Part shown: in pieces, positions 26,404-33,962 of the stretch
How positions within the stretch are numbered: the stretch's first letter is position 1
Layout: the number at the start of each line of letters is the position of its first letter
Assembly (NCBI GenBank): GCA_964412895.1
Contig: CAYPQK010000003.1
Location: 1 to 64,000 of the forward strand
DNA from: CALMRE01 sp964412895
Lineage (GTDB): Bacteria; UBP6; UBA1177; JAKLFG01
Direction of reading: 5' to 3'
DNA length: 64,000 nt
The notes under the pieces: generated by a model
What the model saw: only the letters and a program-made list of their open reading frames with translations
Databases searched by the model: none
Told to the model about the DNA's origin: nothing
Made by a program: the position numbers and the translations under genes

Positions 26404-27897
26404 ATGAATAAGAAACTGATGATCGGCACGATACTGCTGGCGGTTGTTGCGATCTGCTTCACGGGAAAGTTATATGCGGCCGAGCCGGACAAGGGGCTTC
26501 TGGTGGTGACGACCGACTATGTCAAGAACGGCTCGACGGCGCTCGGTACCTTCGTCGCCGAAAAAGAGGCGCATGGTTTTACAGTGCGCGTGGTCACCGA
26601 AAGCGACTACGGCGGGGCGGGGGAAAAGGGCGCTGTCCGCGCCGCGAAGATACGCGACTGGCTCGCCGCCAACCGCGCCGGGTACGGTTTCGCGCTTCTC
26701 ATCGGCGACCCCAACCCGAAGTTCGGCGATGTGCCGATGGTGCTTGGCCAGCCGCTGGGAGAGGGGGCGAGCGACCCGTGCGCCGACACCGGGTACTCGT
26801 GTGTCGAGATACCGACCGACCTCTACTACGGCGACCTCTCGGGTTCGTGGGACCTCAACGAGGACGGCATCTTCGCGCAACTGCCGGTCGACATGGGCGA
26901 CGGCGGTATCGACTTCGGATCGGAACTGGCGGTCGGCCGCATCCCGGTCTACTTCGGCGATCTGGAGGAACTCGACGAGCTACTGACCCATATCGTCGGC
27001 TATATGCGGATGGCGGAGGAGGCGACCGCCTACCGCAAAAAGATGCTCTTTCCGCTCTCGTTCATCTGGTTCGACGGCTACAAGGTGTTCCAGACGATGC
27101 AGGAGAACAAGGAGACGGCCGAGACGGCCGAATGGTTCATCCACAATGTCCTGCCGGGCCGCGACGGCATCACCTACACCCGGCTTTACGAGGCGGAAGG
27201 ATACTATCCGACGCGGTTCGACTATGAACTGCCGCTGACCAACGAGAACCTCATCAGCGAATGGAAGAAAGGCTACGGCATGGTCTTCTGGGGCGGCCAC
27301 GGTATGCCGACGAGCGTGGTGCGGACCGTCTGGACGGAGGACACCAACGGCAATGAGCTCGGCGAGAACGACGAGGTGTACAGTCCGCTTCTTATCGAGT
27401 CGAGCGACGGGAAGGAGATCGCCTCGGGACAGCCATCGTTCGTTGTCGCGATATCGTGCCTCGTCGGGTTCGTGAGCGAACCGGGGTCGATATCGCACCG
27501 GTTCATGATCGACGGGGCGGCGGTTGGCGTCATCAGCTCGTCGAGCGTCACCGATCCTTCGGCGATGAAGTGGCTGGAGCTCGACACACCGCTTAATACC
27601 GCGACGCTCGGCGAAGACAATACCGGCGTCCTCTTTTTCGACCGCCTCATCGGCGGCGGCTACGCGGGACGAGTGTTCGCCGATATCCGCGACGAACTCG
27701 GCGACGAAACGGTCTACCGGGTCATCGATCACAAGCTGATGCTCAACTATTTCGGCGATCCGTCGCTCACTCTCTACGACCATGCCGTCGATGTCGAACC
27801 GACCGACGACGATACGACGGCCGATAACGATCCCCCCGTAAACGACGATGCTGTGCCCGCCGACGATACCTCCGGCGGGTGCAGCATCGTCCTCTAG
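26404..27897 (+). CDS. Secreted C25 (gingipain-like) cysteine peptidase with Asp-rich tail and GCS C-terminus
   Basis: Caspase-like peptidase of family C25. ATG 26404 follows GGGGGAGGG. A signal peptide ends at YAAEP. The catalytic His is in MVFWGGHGMPTS (His299) and the Cys in FVVAISCLVG (Cys352). Family features include TDLYYGDLSGSWDLNEDG and ELAVGRIPVYFGD. The end is unusual: an Asp/Thr/Pro-rich linker (EPTDDDTTADNDPP) then SGGCSIVL and stop. The next gene, another protease, ends in a similar SDGCSLTVI. No transmembrane helix follows the Cys. Gingipains normally carry C-terminal secretion domains; here the short tail may serve that role (inference). 15 nt after the lipoprotein gene. Confidence 0.88.
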   Translation: MNKKLMIGTILLAVVAICFTGKLYAAEPDKGLLVVTTDYVKNGSTALGTFVAEKEAHGFTVRVVTESDYGGAGEKGAVRAAKIRDWLAANRAGYGFALLIGDPNPKFGDVPMVLGQPLGEGASDPCADTGYSCVEIPTDLYYGDLSGSWDLNEDGIFAQLPVDMGDGGIDFGSELAVGRIPVYFGDLEELDELLTHIVGYMRMAEEATAYRKKMLFPLSFIWFDGYKVFQTMQENKETAETAEWFIHNVLPGRDGITYTRLYEAEGYYPTRFDYELPLTNENLISEWKKGYGMVFWGGHGMPTSVVRTVWTEDTNGNELGENDEVYSPLLIESSDGKEIASGQPSFVVAISCLVGFVSEPGSISHRFMIDGAAVGVISSSSVTDPSAMKWLELDTPLNTATLGEDNTGVLFFDRLIGGGYAGRVFADIRDELGDETVYRVIDHKLMLNYFGDPSLTLYDHAVDVEPTDDDTTADNDPPVNDDAVPADDTSGGCSIVL

Positions 27898-28006
27898 TGT
27901 TTTTCTCTAACTATCAATAATAATTCATAGAAACATACCGGACCCGCTCTTGCTTGTTTTTCCATCAGAGGTAGACTCTGTGATGTTCAACCTGATGGAG
28001 GAACGG

Positions 28007-29527
28007 ATGATACGGATGATGATGGGGATGTTGCTGTTCTGTGCCGCGACGACGCTCGGAGCGATCGAACGGCCCGGTATCGCGCTCAATGAGTTGGAAC
28101 AGTGGCTCGCGGGGCGCGGGATCACGGTGGTGTCGGTCGCCGAGCCGCAGCCGATGATCGTCAACGGCACCGAGACCGGATACAAGGAGTTCCGCGGCGT
28201 GGTCGGACTCGTGATGACGGTGACACAGGGGGGCGTCGAAGGGCAGGGGGCCTGCACGGCGACCCTCATCGATCCGGAAGTGCTTCTGACGGCGGGACAC
28301 TGTGTCTATCTCAAGGAAGGCTACGAACTGGTGCTCGACGGCCCGGCCGATCCTTCGAAGATCGTGGTGCGCAACGGCGCCAACATGTTCGCCGGCGAGG
28401 TGCTTGCCAACGCGAAGACCATTAAAAAACACGAGACTTGGACCGGCAGCATACAGGGATGGGGCGACAGCACCGACATGGCGGTGATACACCTCGACCG
28501 CAAGATATACCATCTCGCCCCGTACGGCATCCGCAACAATCCCGCGGAGAACGAAGGCGACAAGGGGATGATCGTCGGTTACGGCATCACCGCGACCGAC
28601 GCATTTGATTCGGGTATCCATCGCAAGGGCGAGGCGACCCTGCTCGACCTGAATCCCTATTGGAGCAAGGAGGTCATCGAGGTGGGCGACCCGTCGGGGA
28701 GTTGTCAAGGCGATTCGGGCGGCCCGTTCCTGACCACGCAGAACAGCGCCTATGTCGTGTCGGGCATCACCTCATTCGGTGGTGAGACCTGCTACGCCGA
28801 CCACGGCGGGTACTATACCTATGTCCTTCCCTATCGCGACTGGATCAATACGCAGGTACAGACCTTTACCGGTCACGGACTCATCGAAACGCAGGTCTGC
28901 GGCGACGCCGACGATGTCTGCGCTGAAGGTTCGGAGGTCGACTGCGGCACGGTCAGCGAGGAATATGTCCCGGGCGTCATGGCGCCGTGTCATGACACCT
29001 GCTGGGGCTACGATCTGACCGTCTGTCAGGAGAAACCGCCAGTGTGCGGCGACGGCAAGATAAAAGAGCCGGAAGTGTGCGACTCGAACACGATAGACTG
29101 CGCCTCGCTCGGTGAATATGTCGGCGGGACGGCGGCGCCGTGCAACGATACCTGCGACGGCTGGGATGCGTCGAATTGCACCGCGACGGTGTGCGGCGAC
29201 GGCGTCAAGGAGGGCAACGAATTCTGCGACAGCAATACGACCGACTGCTCGACGCTCGGCAACTACGCCGAGGGGACCGATGCGCCGTGCAAAGATGATT
29301 GCACTTACTTTGACACGACCCCGTGCCAGCCGCCGGTGGCCGATGCCGATACCGCGAAGCCCGATGACACCGTCACCCCCGATGACACGACGGTGACTGA
29401 CGATACCGCGACGGCCGACGAGACGGCGAACGCCGATACCGAAGAGAATCCCGACACCGTCATCGTTCCCGACAACGGTGTGAAGAAGGCCAGCGGTTCC
29501 GACGGTTGCAGCCTGACGGTGATCTGA
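28007..29527 (+). CDS. Trypsin-like serine protease with three cysteine-rich repeats and GCS C-terminus
   Basis: Secreted S1 peptidase. ATG 28007 with GGAGG (27997-28001). A signal peptide is followed by a ~35-residue propeptide; IVNGTE (about 51) would be the activated N-terminus. The triad is visible: LTAGHC (His98), STDMAVIHLD (Asp157) and CQGDSGGP (Ser237). After the catalytic domain come three ~47-residue Cys-rich repeats (VCGDADDVCAEG..., VCGDGKIKEPEVCDSN..., VCGDGVKEGNEFCDSN...) with a closing GWDAS-type motif. An Asp/Thr linker leads to GSDGCSLTVI. The same repeat type occurs in the 17366, 16856 and 58713 proteins. Mature location probably cell surface. Confidence 0.92.
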   Translation: MIRMMMGMLLFCAATTLGAIERPGIALNELEQWLAGRGITVVSVAEPQPMIVNGTETGYKEFRGVVGLVMTVTQGGVEGQGACTATLIDPEVLLTAGHCVYLKEGYELVLDGPADPSKIVVRNGANMFAGEVLANAKTIKKHETWTGSIQGWGDSTDMAVIHLDRKIYHLAPYGIRNNPAENEGDKGMIVGYGITATDAFDSGIHRKGEATLLDLNPYWSKEVIEVGDPSGSCQGDSGGPFLTTQNSAYVVSGITSFGGETCYADHGGYYTYVLPYRDWINTQVQTFTGHGLIETQVCGDADDVCAEGSEVDCGTVSEEYVPGVMAPCHDTCWGYDLTVCQEKPPVCGDGKIKEPEVCDSNTIDCASLGEYVGGTAAPCNDTCDGWDASNCTATVCGDGVKEGNEFCDSNTTDCSTLGNYAEGTDAPCKDDCTYFDTTPCQPPVADADTAKPDDTVTPDDTTVTDDTATADETANADTEENPDTVIVPDNGVKKASGSDGCSLTVI

Positions 29528-29619
29528 ACCGCGTTTCACAACATTTTTCCTAATACTTGACAAGGCTTGATGATTCGAGCAACATGAAATTCTCTATGCT
29601 TGTCACGGGGGGTGTGTAA

Positions 29620-30336
29620 ATGCATCGTTTCTTGGTGTTAGATGAAATATCTGTGTCAGAACAGGCAACGCCAGAAAAGCCCACTGTTCAAAAAGGAAAT
29701 AAAGGATCATTAAGTATAGCAACTACCTTAACAGCTGGTAAGATAATGGTGAAGACCATTGATGGAACAGAAGTAGCCGTATCTGGCCCGGGATATGTGA
29801 CAACAGATGTGGTGAGAGATGCGCTGGAAGATATTCTCTTCTATCGTCGAGAGGTTGCCCGTTTGAGTGATGGCCAAGAGGCGTTTAGACCATGTTTTCG
29901 TGCCTACAAGGCTTACTTGGCATCATCCATTACGGCAGTGGATGCGACAATGAATAAGCTTGCTTTTTACGCACTTGCCGATAAGAACCGACAATTTACA
30001 GAAGAAGAAAGAAGAATGCTTACTAAAAGAAACTTGCCGATAAAAAAGAAAATATTACGGTGGTTGCGAATAATTTCTGGCGGCAAGTCGATCTCTAGCA
30101 ACTCTCAATTATTGAAAGATTTTGTTCAATTGCGCGATGCTAGGAATTCTTTCACTCATGTTAACAGCCCGACATATAAATTCTCTGTAGAGGAGAGTGC
30201 AGAAATATTGAATTTATGTCGTAGTGGAATCGGAAATCTTATAGCTGAGATATATAAATGTCTTGGACGCGAGTGTCCCACTTCAATTATTTCGAATGTT
30301 TGTGATGCATCGTTAGCTTCTTATGTGCCAAGATAG
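29620..30336 (+). CDS. HEPN-motif protein, AT-rich and probably acquired
   Basis: Unrecognised 238-residue cytoplasmic protein. ATG 29620 has GGGGGG upstream. Composition is about 40% GC by eye against about 60% for neighbours, with Lys-, Asn- and Ile-rich coding, so it looks horizontally acquired. The C-terminal half is helical and contains LRDARNSFTH, where Arg175-Asn176 and His180 fit the RNxxxH motif of HEPN RNases. The first ~60 residues are beta-like (LSIATTLTAGKIMVKTIDGT). HEPN domains occur in toxins and in abortive-infection and RNA-processing enzymes; no nucleotidyltransferase antitoxin gene is adjacent. Alone on its strand between a protease and a convergent phosphoribosyltransferase gene. 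Confidence 0.6.
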   Translation: MHRFLVLDEISVSEQATPEKPTVQKGNKGSLSIATTLTAGKIMVKTIDGTEVAVSGPGYVTTDVVRDALEDILFYRREVARLSDGQEAFRPCFRAYKAYLASSITAVDATMNKLAFYALADKNRQFTEEERRMLTKRNLPIKKKILRWLRIISGGKSISSNSQLLKDFVQLRDARNSFTHVNSPTYKFSVEESAEILNLCRSGIGNLIAEIYKCLGRECPTSIISNVCDASLASYVPR

Positions 30337-30344
30337 AATCGAGG

Positions 30345-30743
30345 TCACCCCTGCCAAGGCATCTTGAAGCAGGGTTCATCGAAGAGTGAATAGTCGGCCT
30401 TGCCGTTGACGACGAGCGTCTTGACGAGCGCCGCATCCGTCAGCAGTTCCTTCGCCGCGTTCAGCGTCGCGCCGGTCCGCGACCGGTCATCGACGATGAG
30501 AACGCGCCTGCCGCGATAAGGGAACGATATCGGCCGCAGGAGTGCCGGGCATTCGCGGCACGGCCGGTGCGTCTCGTCGCGGAAGTTCATCCAGATCGTC
30601 GCGAGGTCGCAGCCGAGCCGGTCGGCGACGAGCGCCCCCGGAACTAAGCCGCCGCGGGCGACCGCCACCACGAGGTCGAACTGCTCCGGTATCTCGATCA
30701 GCCGCAGACGCTCCAGAATGAGGTCGAAGGGTTTGGTTTCCAT
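30345..30743 (-). CDS. Phosphoribosyltransferase-domain protein
   Basis: Type I phosphoribosyltransferase fold, 132 aa. The PRPP loop reads RVLIVDDRSRTGATL (about residues 82-96), with the Asp-Asp pair, and the N-terminal segment LVVAVARGGLVPGALVAD is typical. The hood domain is short, so the base specificity cannot be inferred. ATG 30743 overlaps the upstream DUF362 gene stop (TAATG), indicating translational coupling. Cytoplasmic. Similar small PRTases handle xanthine/guanine or unknown substrates. Confidence 0.85.
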   Translation of the reverse strand: METKPFDLILERLRLIEIPEQFDLVVAVARGGLVPGALVADRLGCDLATIWMNFRDETHRPCRECPALLRPISFPYRGRRVLIVDDRSRTGATLNAAKELLTDAALVKTLVVNGKADYSLFDEPCFKMPWQG

Positions 30744-31837
30744 TATTTCTTATCGAGGTCTATGAGTTCGTAGCGGGTCGTGCCGAGCCCGATCTTCTCG
30801 CCGTATTCCAACTGCGGTTTTCCCGAGACGCCCGAGTGTTTGGCGAAGGCATCCTTGGTGTGGGTCGCCTCGTTGACGAGGGCGAGCGATGCGGCGTCGA
30901 TGGCGAGCATGTCGGTCGATACGAGTATGCCGATGTCCTTTGTAAAGGGCTTGGCCGCCCCCTTCATGCAGTCGCAGTCGGGCGAGATGTCGGCGAGCAC
31001 ATTGATGTAGACCATATGCTTGTTGTCTTTGATGATCTTGGCGTATTCGACCAGTTTCTCCATGAAGGCCGGGGTGTCGGTCGAACCCCACGGGACGCCG
31101 TAAACGCGGGTCGGGCAGACGCCGATGCACTTCGCGCAACCGATGCATTTTTCGGGATCTATCACCACCTTAGGCTCTATCGTGATCGCCTTGGCGACGC
31201 ACTGCGGGACGCAGAGGCCGCACTTGGTGCACTTCTTGGTGTTGACGGTCGGAATGGTCGAGGCGTGCATCGCCATTTTTCCCGCGACGGCGCCCAGCCC
31301 CATCGCGACATTCTTTATCGCGCCGCCGAAACCGGCACCCATGTGTCCCTTGAAATGCGACAGGACGACGATGGTGTCGTAGTTCACCATGTGTGAGCCG
31401 ACGATCGCCTTCTTGATGTGCTTGAGCCCCTTGGCGGGGTACTCTATGGTGCTCTCGCTGTCGAGTATGTCGATGGGGGCGAAGGTGAAGCCATGCTCCT
31501 TGGCCAGCGCGATGTGGCTTTCGGTGTAGCGCCGTTTGCCGGGGTAGAGGACATTAGTCTCGACAAAGTTCGGTTTCAGCGACGCGACCAGCTCCTTCAT
31601 GAAGGGCGGCTTGATGTAGTAGGCGTTGCCGTCCTCGCCGAAGTGGACCTTGAGGCCGATCCGTTTTCCGGTGACGGCGGGGCGTATCTTTTCGAAGGCC
31701 TTCATCAGGCCCGCCGGGGAGAGGTCGCGGGTGAAGTAGACCTTGACCGGCGCGGCGGCCGGCGCTTTATCGCTCGCGGGCATGGTGCCTCCGGTGATCA
31801 GTACGCACAACAGCGCTGTGAGGAAACGGATGCTCAT
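30743..31837 (-). CDS. DUF362 protein with two [4Fe-4S] ferredoxin motifs
   Basis: ATG 31837 begins a hydrophobic N-terminus (MSIRFLTALLCVLITGGTM) that may be a signal peptide. DUF362 features include YFTRDLSPAGLMKAF, GLKVHFGEDGNAYYIKP, SHFKGHMGAGFGGAIKN and VNVLADISPDCDC-like segments. A double ferredoxin module sits in the middle: CTKCGLCVPQC (about 222-232) and CIGCAKCIGVCP (about 248-259), each CxxCxxCxxxC. DUF362 proteins are redox proteins of unknown reaction. Coupled to the phosphoribosyltransferase gene downstream. Confidence 0.9.
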   Translation of the reverse strand: MSIRFLTALLCVLITGGTMPASDKAPAAAPVKVYFTRDLSPAGLMKAFEKIRPAVTGKRIGLKVHFGEDGNAYYIKPPFMKELVASLKPNFVETNVLYPGKRRYTESHIALAKEHGFTFAPIDILDSESTIEYPAKGLKHIKKAIVGSHMVNYDTIVVLSHFKGHMGAGFGGAIKNVAMGLGAVAGKMAMHASTIPTVNTKKCTKCGLCVPQCVAKAITIEPKVVIDPEKCIGCAKCIGVCPTRVYGVPWGSTDTPAFMEKLVEYAKIIKDNKHMVYINVLADISPDCDCMKGAAKPFTKDIGILVSTDMLAIDAASLALVNEATHTKDAFAKHSGVSGKPQLEYGEKIGLGTTRYELIDLDKK

Positions 31838-31880
31838 GGGAAGGAGTGTAGCGGGAAAGGGGAGCAGAGGCAAATTTTCA

Positions 31881-31960
31881 GACCCTCACCTCAATCCTCT
31901 TCCTCTACAGGGCGAGGAGGTCACCTTCTCCCTGTGGAGGGAGAAGGGCGGGATGAGGGT
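31881..31960. repeat. Palindromic repeat element (CTCTCCCT-type) in the ykgJ 3' end
   Basis: Core CCTTCTCCCT-GTGG-AGGGAGAAGG (31924-31947), a perfect 10-bp stem with a 4-nt loop, lies inside outer arms ACCCTCA (31882-31888) and TGAGGGT (31954-31960). Resembles dispersed palindromic repeats in many bacterial genomes. It supplies the last residues (SRPSPSTGRR) of the YkgJ protein and could fold as a terminator-like hairpin. Confidence 0.7.
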
Positions 31961-32388
31961 GTTGCGTCGACCATTTTATTCAACCGCCGTTTCGCCCATT
32001 CTTTGCCGCGTTCGTCGGCGAGATAGCCGAGCAGTTCCTCGGCGCTGTGGAAGATGCGGCCCGAGAAGTCGCGCAGATCGGGGCCGTGGCATTCATCCTT
32101 GGTCACCTGCGGGTAGTCGCCGCAGATGAAGGGACGGTCGGCGTAGATACGACAGTGCCCGTCGTCGGCCAGCATCCGGCAGCGACCCGACACCATGAGC
32201 GACCAGAGGCGGCCCTCTTTGAGCAGTTTGGTATGCGGGTTGAAGAGGTACCAGAGCAGTTCCTCGAAACTCTGCTCACTGCGGGGTTCGCCCGGCAGAT
32301 CGACGATGATGTAGCGACAGCAGGCGCTCCCGCAGGAGATGCAGTCGGCGGTGGTGACGGGGGCGGGCGTTTTATTCTTCTTCGGCAC
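31921..32388 (-). CDS. YkgJ family cysteine cluster protein
   Basis: Zinc- or iron-chelating CxCxxCC family (UPF0153). GTG 32388 (VPKKNKTPAP) has GAGG just upstream; the longer in-frame N-terminus is Arg/Pro-rich and non-conserved. The metal-binding pattern is DCISCGSACCRYI (Cys cluster, about residues 15-25), then CRMLADDGHCRIYADRPFICGDYP. Length 155 aa is normal except for the last ~11 residues, which read through a palindromic repeat. Cytoplasmic; function unknown. Confidence 0.88.
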   Translation of the reverse strand: MPKKNKTPAPVTTADCISCGSACCRYIIVDLPGEPRSEQSFEELLWYLFNPHTKLLKEGRLWSLMVSGRCRMLADDGHCRIYADRPFICGDYPQVTKDECHGPDLRDFSGRIFHSAEELLGYLADERGKEWAKRRLNKMVDATPSSRPSPSTGRR

Positions 32389-32461
32389 GGCGACCTCGCA
32401 TTCAAAACCGGGCCGATTATAGGTGGGACGCGGCCAAAAGCAAGGCCGGGGAAAATAATTG

Positions 32462-32489
32462 TTGCAATTCGGCCGGTGCCGGTTAGGAT
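32462..32489 (+). promoter_or_regulatory. Candidate promoter for slyD
   Basis: TTGCAA (32462-32467), 16-nt spacer, TAGGAT (32484-32489), 38 nt before ATG 32527. Confidence 0.5.
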
Positions 32490-32526
32490 ACCCTGCTTTT
32501 ATTTTCTTGGTTGTAAGGAGACGATC

Positions 32527-33036
32527 ATGGCGAAGGTAGTGAAGGGCGATGTCGTAAAAGTGCATTATACCGGCAAGTTCGAGAGCGGCGAGATATTCGA
32601 CTCATCGCGCGAACGGGCAGAGCCGTTCATCTTCAAGACGGGCGAAGAAATGGTCATCCCCGGCTTTGACGCGGCGCTCATCGATATGGCGGTCGGCGAC
32701 AAGAAGACCGTCACCATACCGGCGACCGATGGCTACGGCGACTATCTTGAAGAGTTCGTTCTCAAGGTCCCGCGCGCCCAGTTCCCGAAGGATGCCGAGC
32801 TCGAGGTCGGGATGCAGTTCGATCTGCACGACGGTCAGGGCCGCGCCCTCCCGGCGGTGGTGTCGGAGATATCGGGCGACGAGATCACGCTCGATGCCAA
32901 CCATCCGCTCGCGGGCGAAACGCTCGTTTTCGAGATAGAGCTTCTTGAGATCGGTTGCGAGATGCCGAAGCACGAACACTGTCACGACGGTTCCTGCGGC
33001 GATAGTTCCTGCGGCAGCGGCGGTTGCTGCGGCTAG
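32527..33036 (+). CDS. slyD: FKBP-type peptidyl-prolyl isomerase, SlyD-like
   Basis: Cytoplasmic prolyl isomerase/chaperone. ATG 32527 with AAGGAG (32515-32520). FKBP signature: VKVHYTGKFESGEIFDSS (about 10-27), EEMVIPGFDAALIDM, then the IF insert-in-flap region (FVLKVPRAQFPKDAELEVG) and a closing LDANHPLAGETLVFEIELLE. The last ~20 residues are metal-binding: HEHCHDGSCGDSSC, then GSGGCCG, as in nickel-handling SlyD. Length 169 aa fits. A nickel role is plausible but no nickel enzyme is nearby; the NuoD-like subunit in the operon lacks NiFe ligands. Ends 4 nt into the convergent methyltransferase. Confidence 0.93.
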   Translation: MAKVVKGDVVKVHYTGKFESGEIFDSSRERAEPFIFKTGEEMVIPGFDAALIDMAVGDKKTVTIPATDGYGDYLEEFVLKVPRAQFPKDAELEVGMQFDLHDGQGRALPAVVSEISGDEITLDANHPLAGETLVFEIELLEIGCEMPKHEHCHDGSCGDSSCGSGGCCG

Positions 33037-33908
33037 AACAGTATCCGCATCGTCAGTCCCGCCGGGAGCGCCGCTCCCGACTCACCCGGAATATGCAGCG
33101 ACAGACTTTCCAGTGACCGTACCGCGCCGAAGGTCCGTTTAAGTTCACTGCGAATGTCGGCCGCCTTGAGTGTCGCGTCGTGGCACGAGAACAGCAGGAA
33201 CAGTGGCCGTTCCGACAGGAGCGCCTTCGCCGTCCGCAACAGGTCGGGCAGGTCGTCGGCCAGCTTCCACCGTTTGCCGTCGGGCCCGCGGCCGAAGGCG
33301 GGCGGGTCGATGACGATGCCGTCGTAGTGACGGTTCCGTTTCACCTCGCGCCGCAGGAAGGTCATCACATCGTCGACTATCCAGCGGACCGGCGCGTCGA
33401 TCTTTCCGTTGAGTTCGGCATTGCGACGGGCCGCGGCCACCGCGCTCTTCGCGCCGTCCAGATGACAGAGTGACAGCGGGTGCGGGGTGGGGGCGGCGAT
33501 CATTGCCAGCGTTGATCCGCCGGTGTAGCCGAAGGCGTTGATCAGCGTCAGTTCGCGGTCGGCCATCGCCACCACATCGCGCAGCCAGCGCCAGTTGGCA
33601 AGCTGTTCGGGGAAGATCCCCACCTGTCCCTGCGGTGAGAGCGCCAGTTCGAACCGGACATCATCCACCGTCACCAGCCACGGTTCCTCGATATGGTGGA
33701 ACCGTTTCCAAGTGCCGCCCGTCTCGTCGCGGGTAAAGCGGGCGAAAGCCTCCGGCCACAGGGCGGGGGCCAGTTGCGGGCCGACCGACTGCGGGGCGGG
33801 CCGGTCGAGTATGATGCCGCCGAACGATTCGAGCCTGCGGCCGTCGCCGTGATCGAGCAGGCGATAGCGCTCAAGGTCGGGTGTACTGTTGTTCGGTGTG
33901 GTCGTCAT
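33033..33908 (-). CDS. Class I SAM-dependent methyltransferase (RlmI/YccW-type C-terminal family)
   Basis: Rossmann-fold methyltransferase of the Methyltrans_SAM (PF10672-like) group that includes rRNA cytosine methylases. SAM motif I: TLINAFGYTGGSTLAMIAA (about 115-133). The acidic residue region is LCHLDGAKSAVAAARRNAEL, and the catalytic-site motif is YDGIVIDPPAFGRGPDGKRW (DPPAFGR). ATG 33908. No PUA domain is present, so it is shorter (291 aa) than RlmI (~396 aa). Substrate probably rRNA, not proven. Confidence 0.85.
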   Translation of the reverse strand: MTTTPNNSTPDLERYRLLDHGDGRRLESFGGIILDRPAPQSVGPQLAPALWPEAFARFTRDETGGTWKRFHHIEEPWLVTVDDVRFELALSPQGQVGIFPEQLANWRWLRDVVAMADRELTLINAFGYTGGSTLAMIAAPTPHPLSLCHLDGAKSAVAAARRNAELNGKIDAPVRWIVDDVMTFLRREVKRNRHYDGIVIDPPAFGRGPDGKRWKLADDLPDLLRTAKALLSERPLFLLFSCHDATLKAADIRSELKRTFGAVRSLESLSLHIPGESGAALPAGLTMRILF

Positions 33909-33962
33909 TTCTCTGTGCCGCCGTTACGGATTGGTTGAGTATATCTGAGAAGAGGGGAGAGG

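Noticed and set aside
29557..29562. TTGACA upstream of the HEPN gene as a promoter
   Set aside because: No acceptable -10 hexamer at 16-18 nt.
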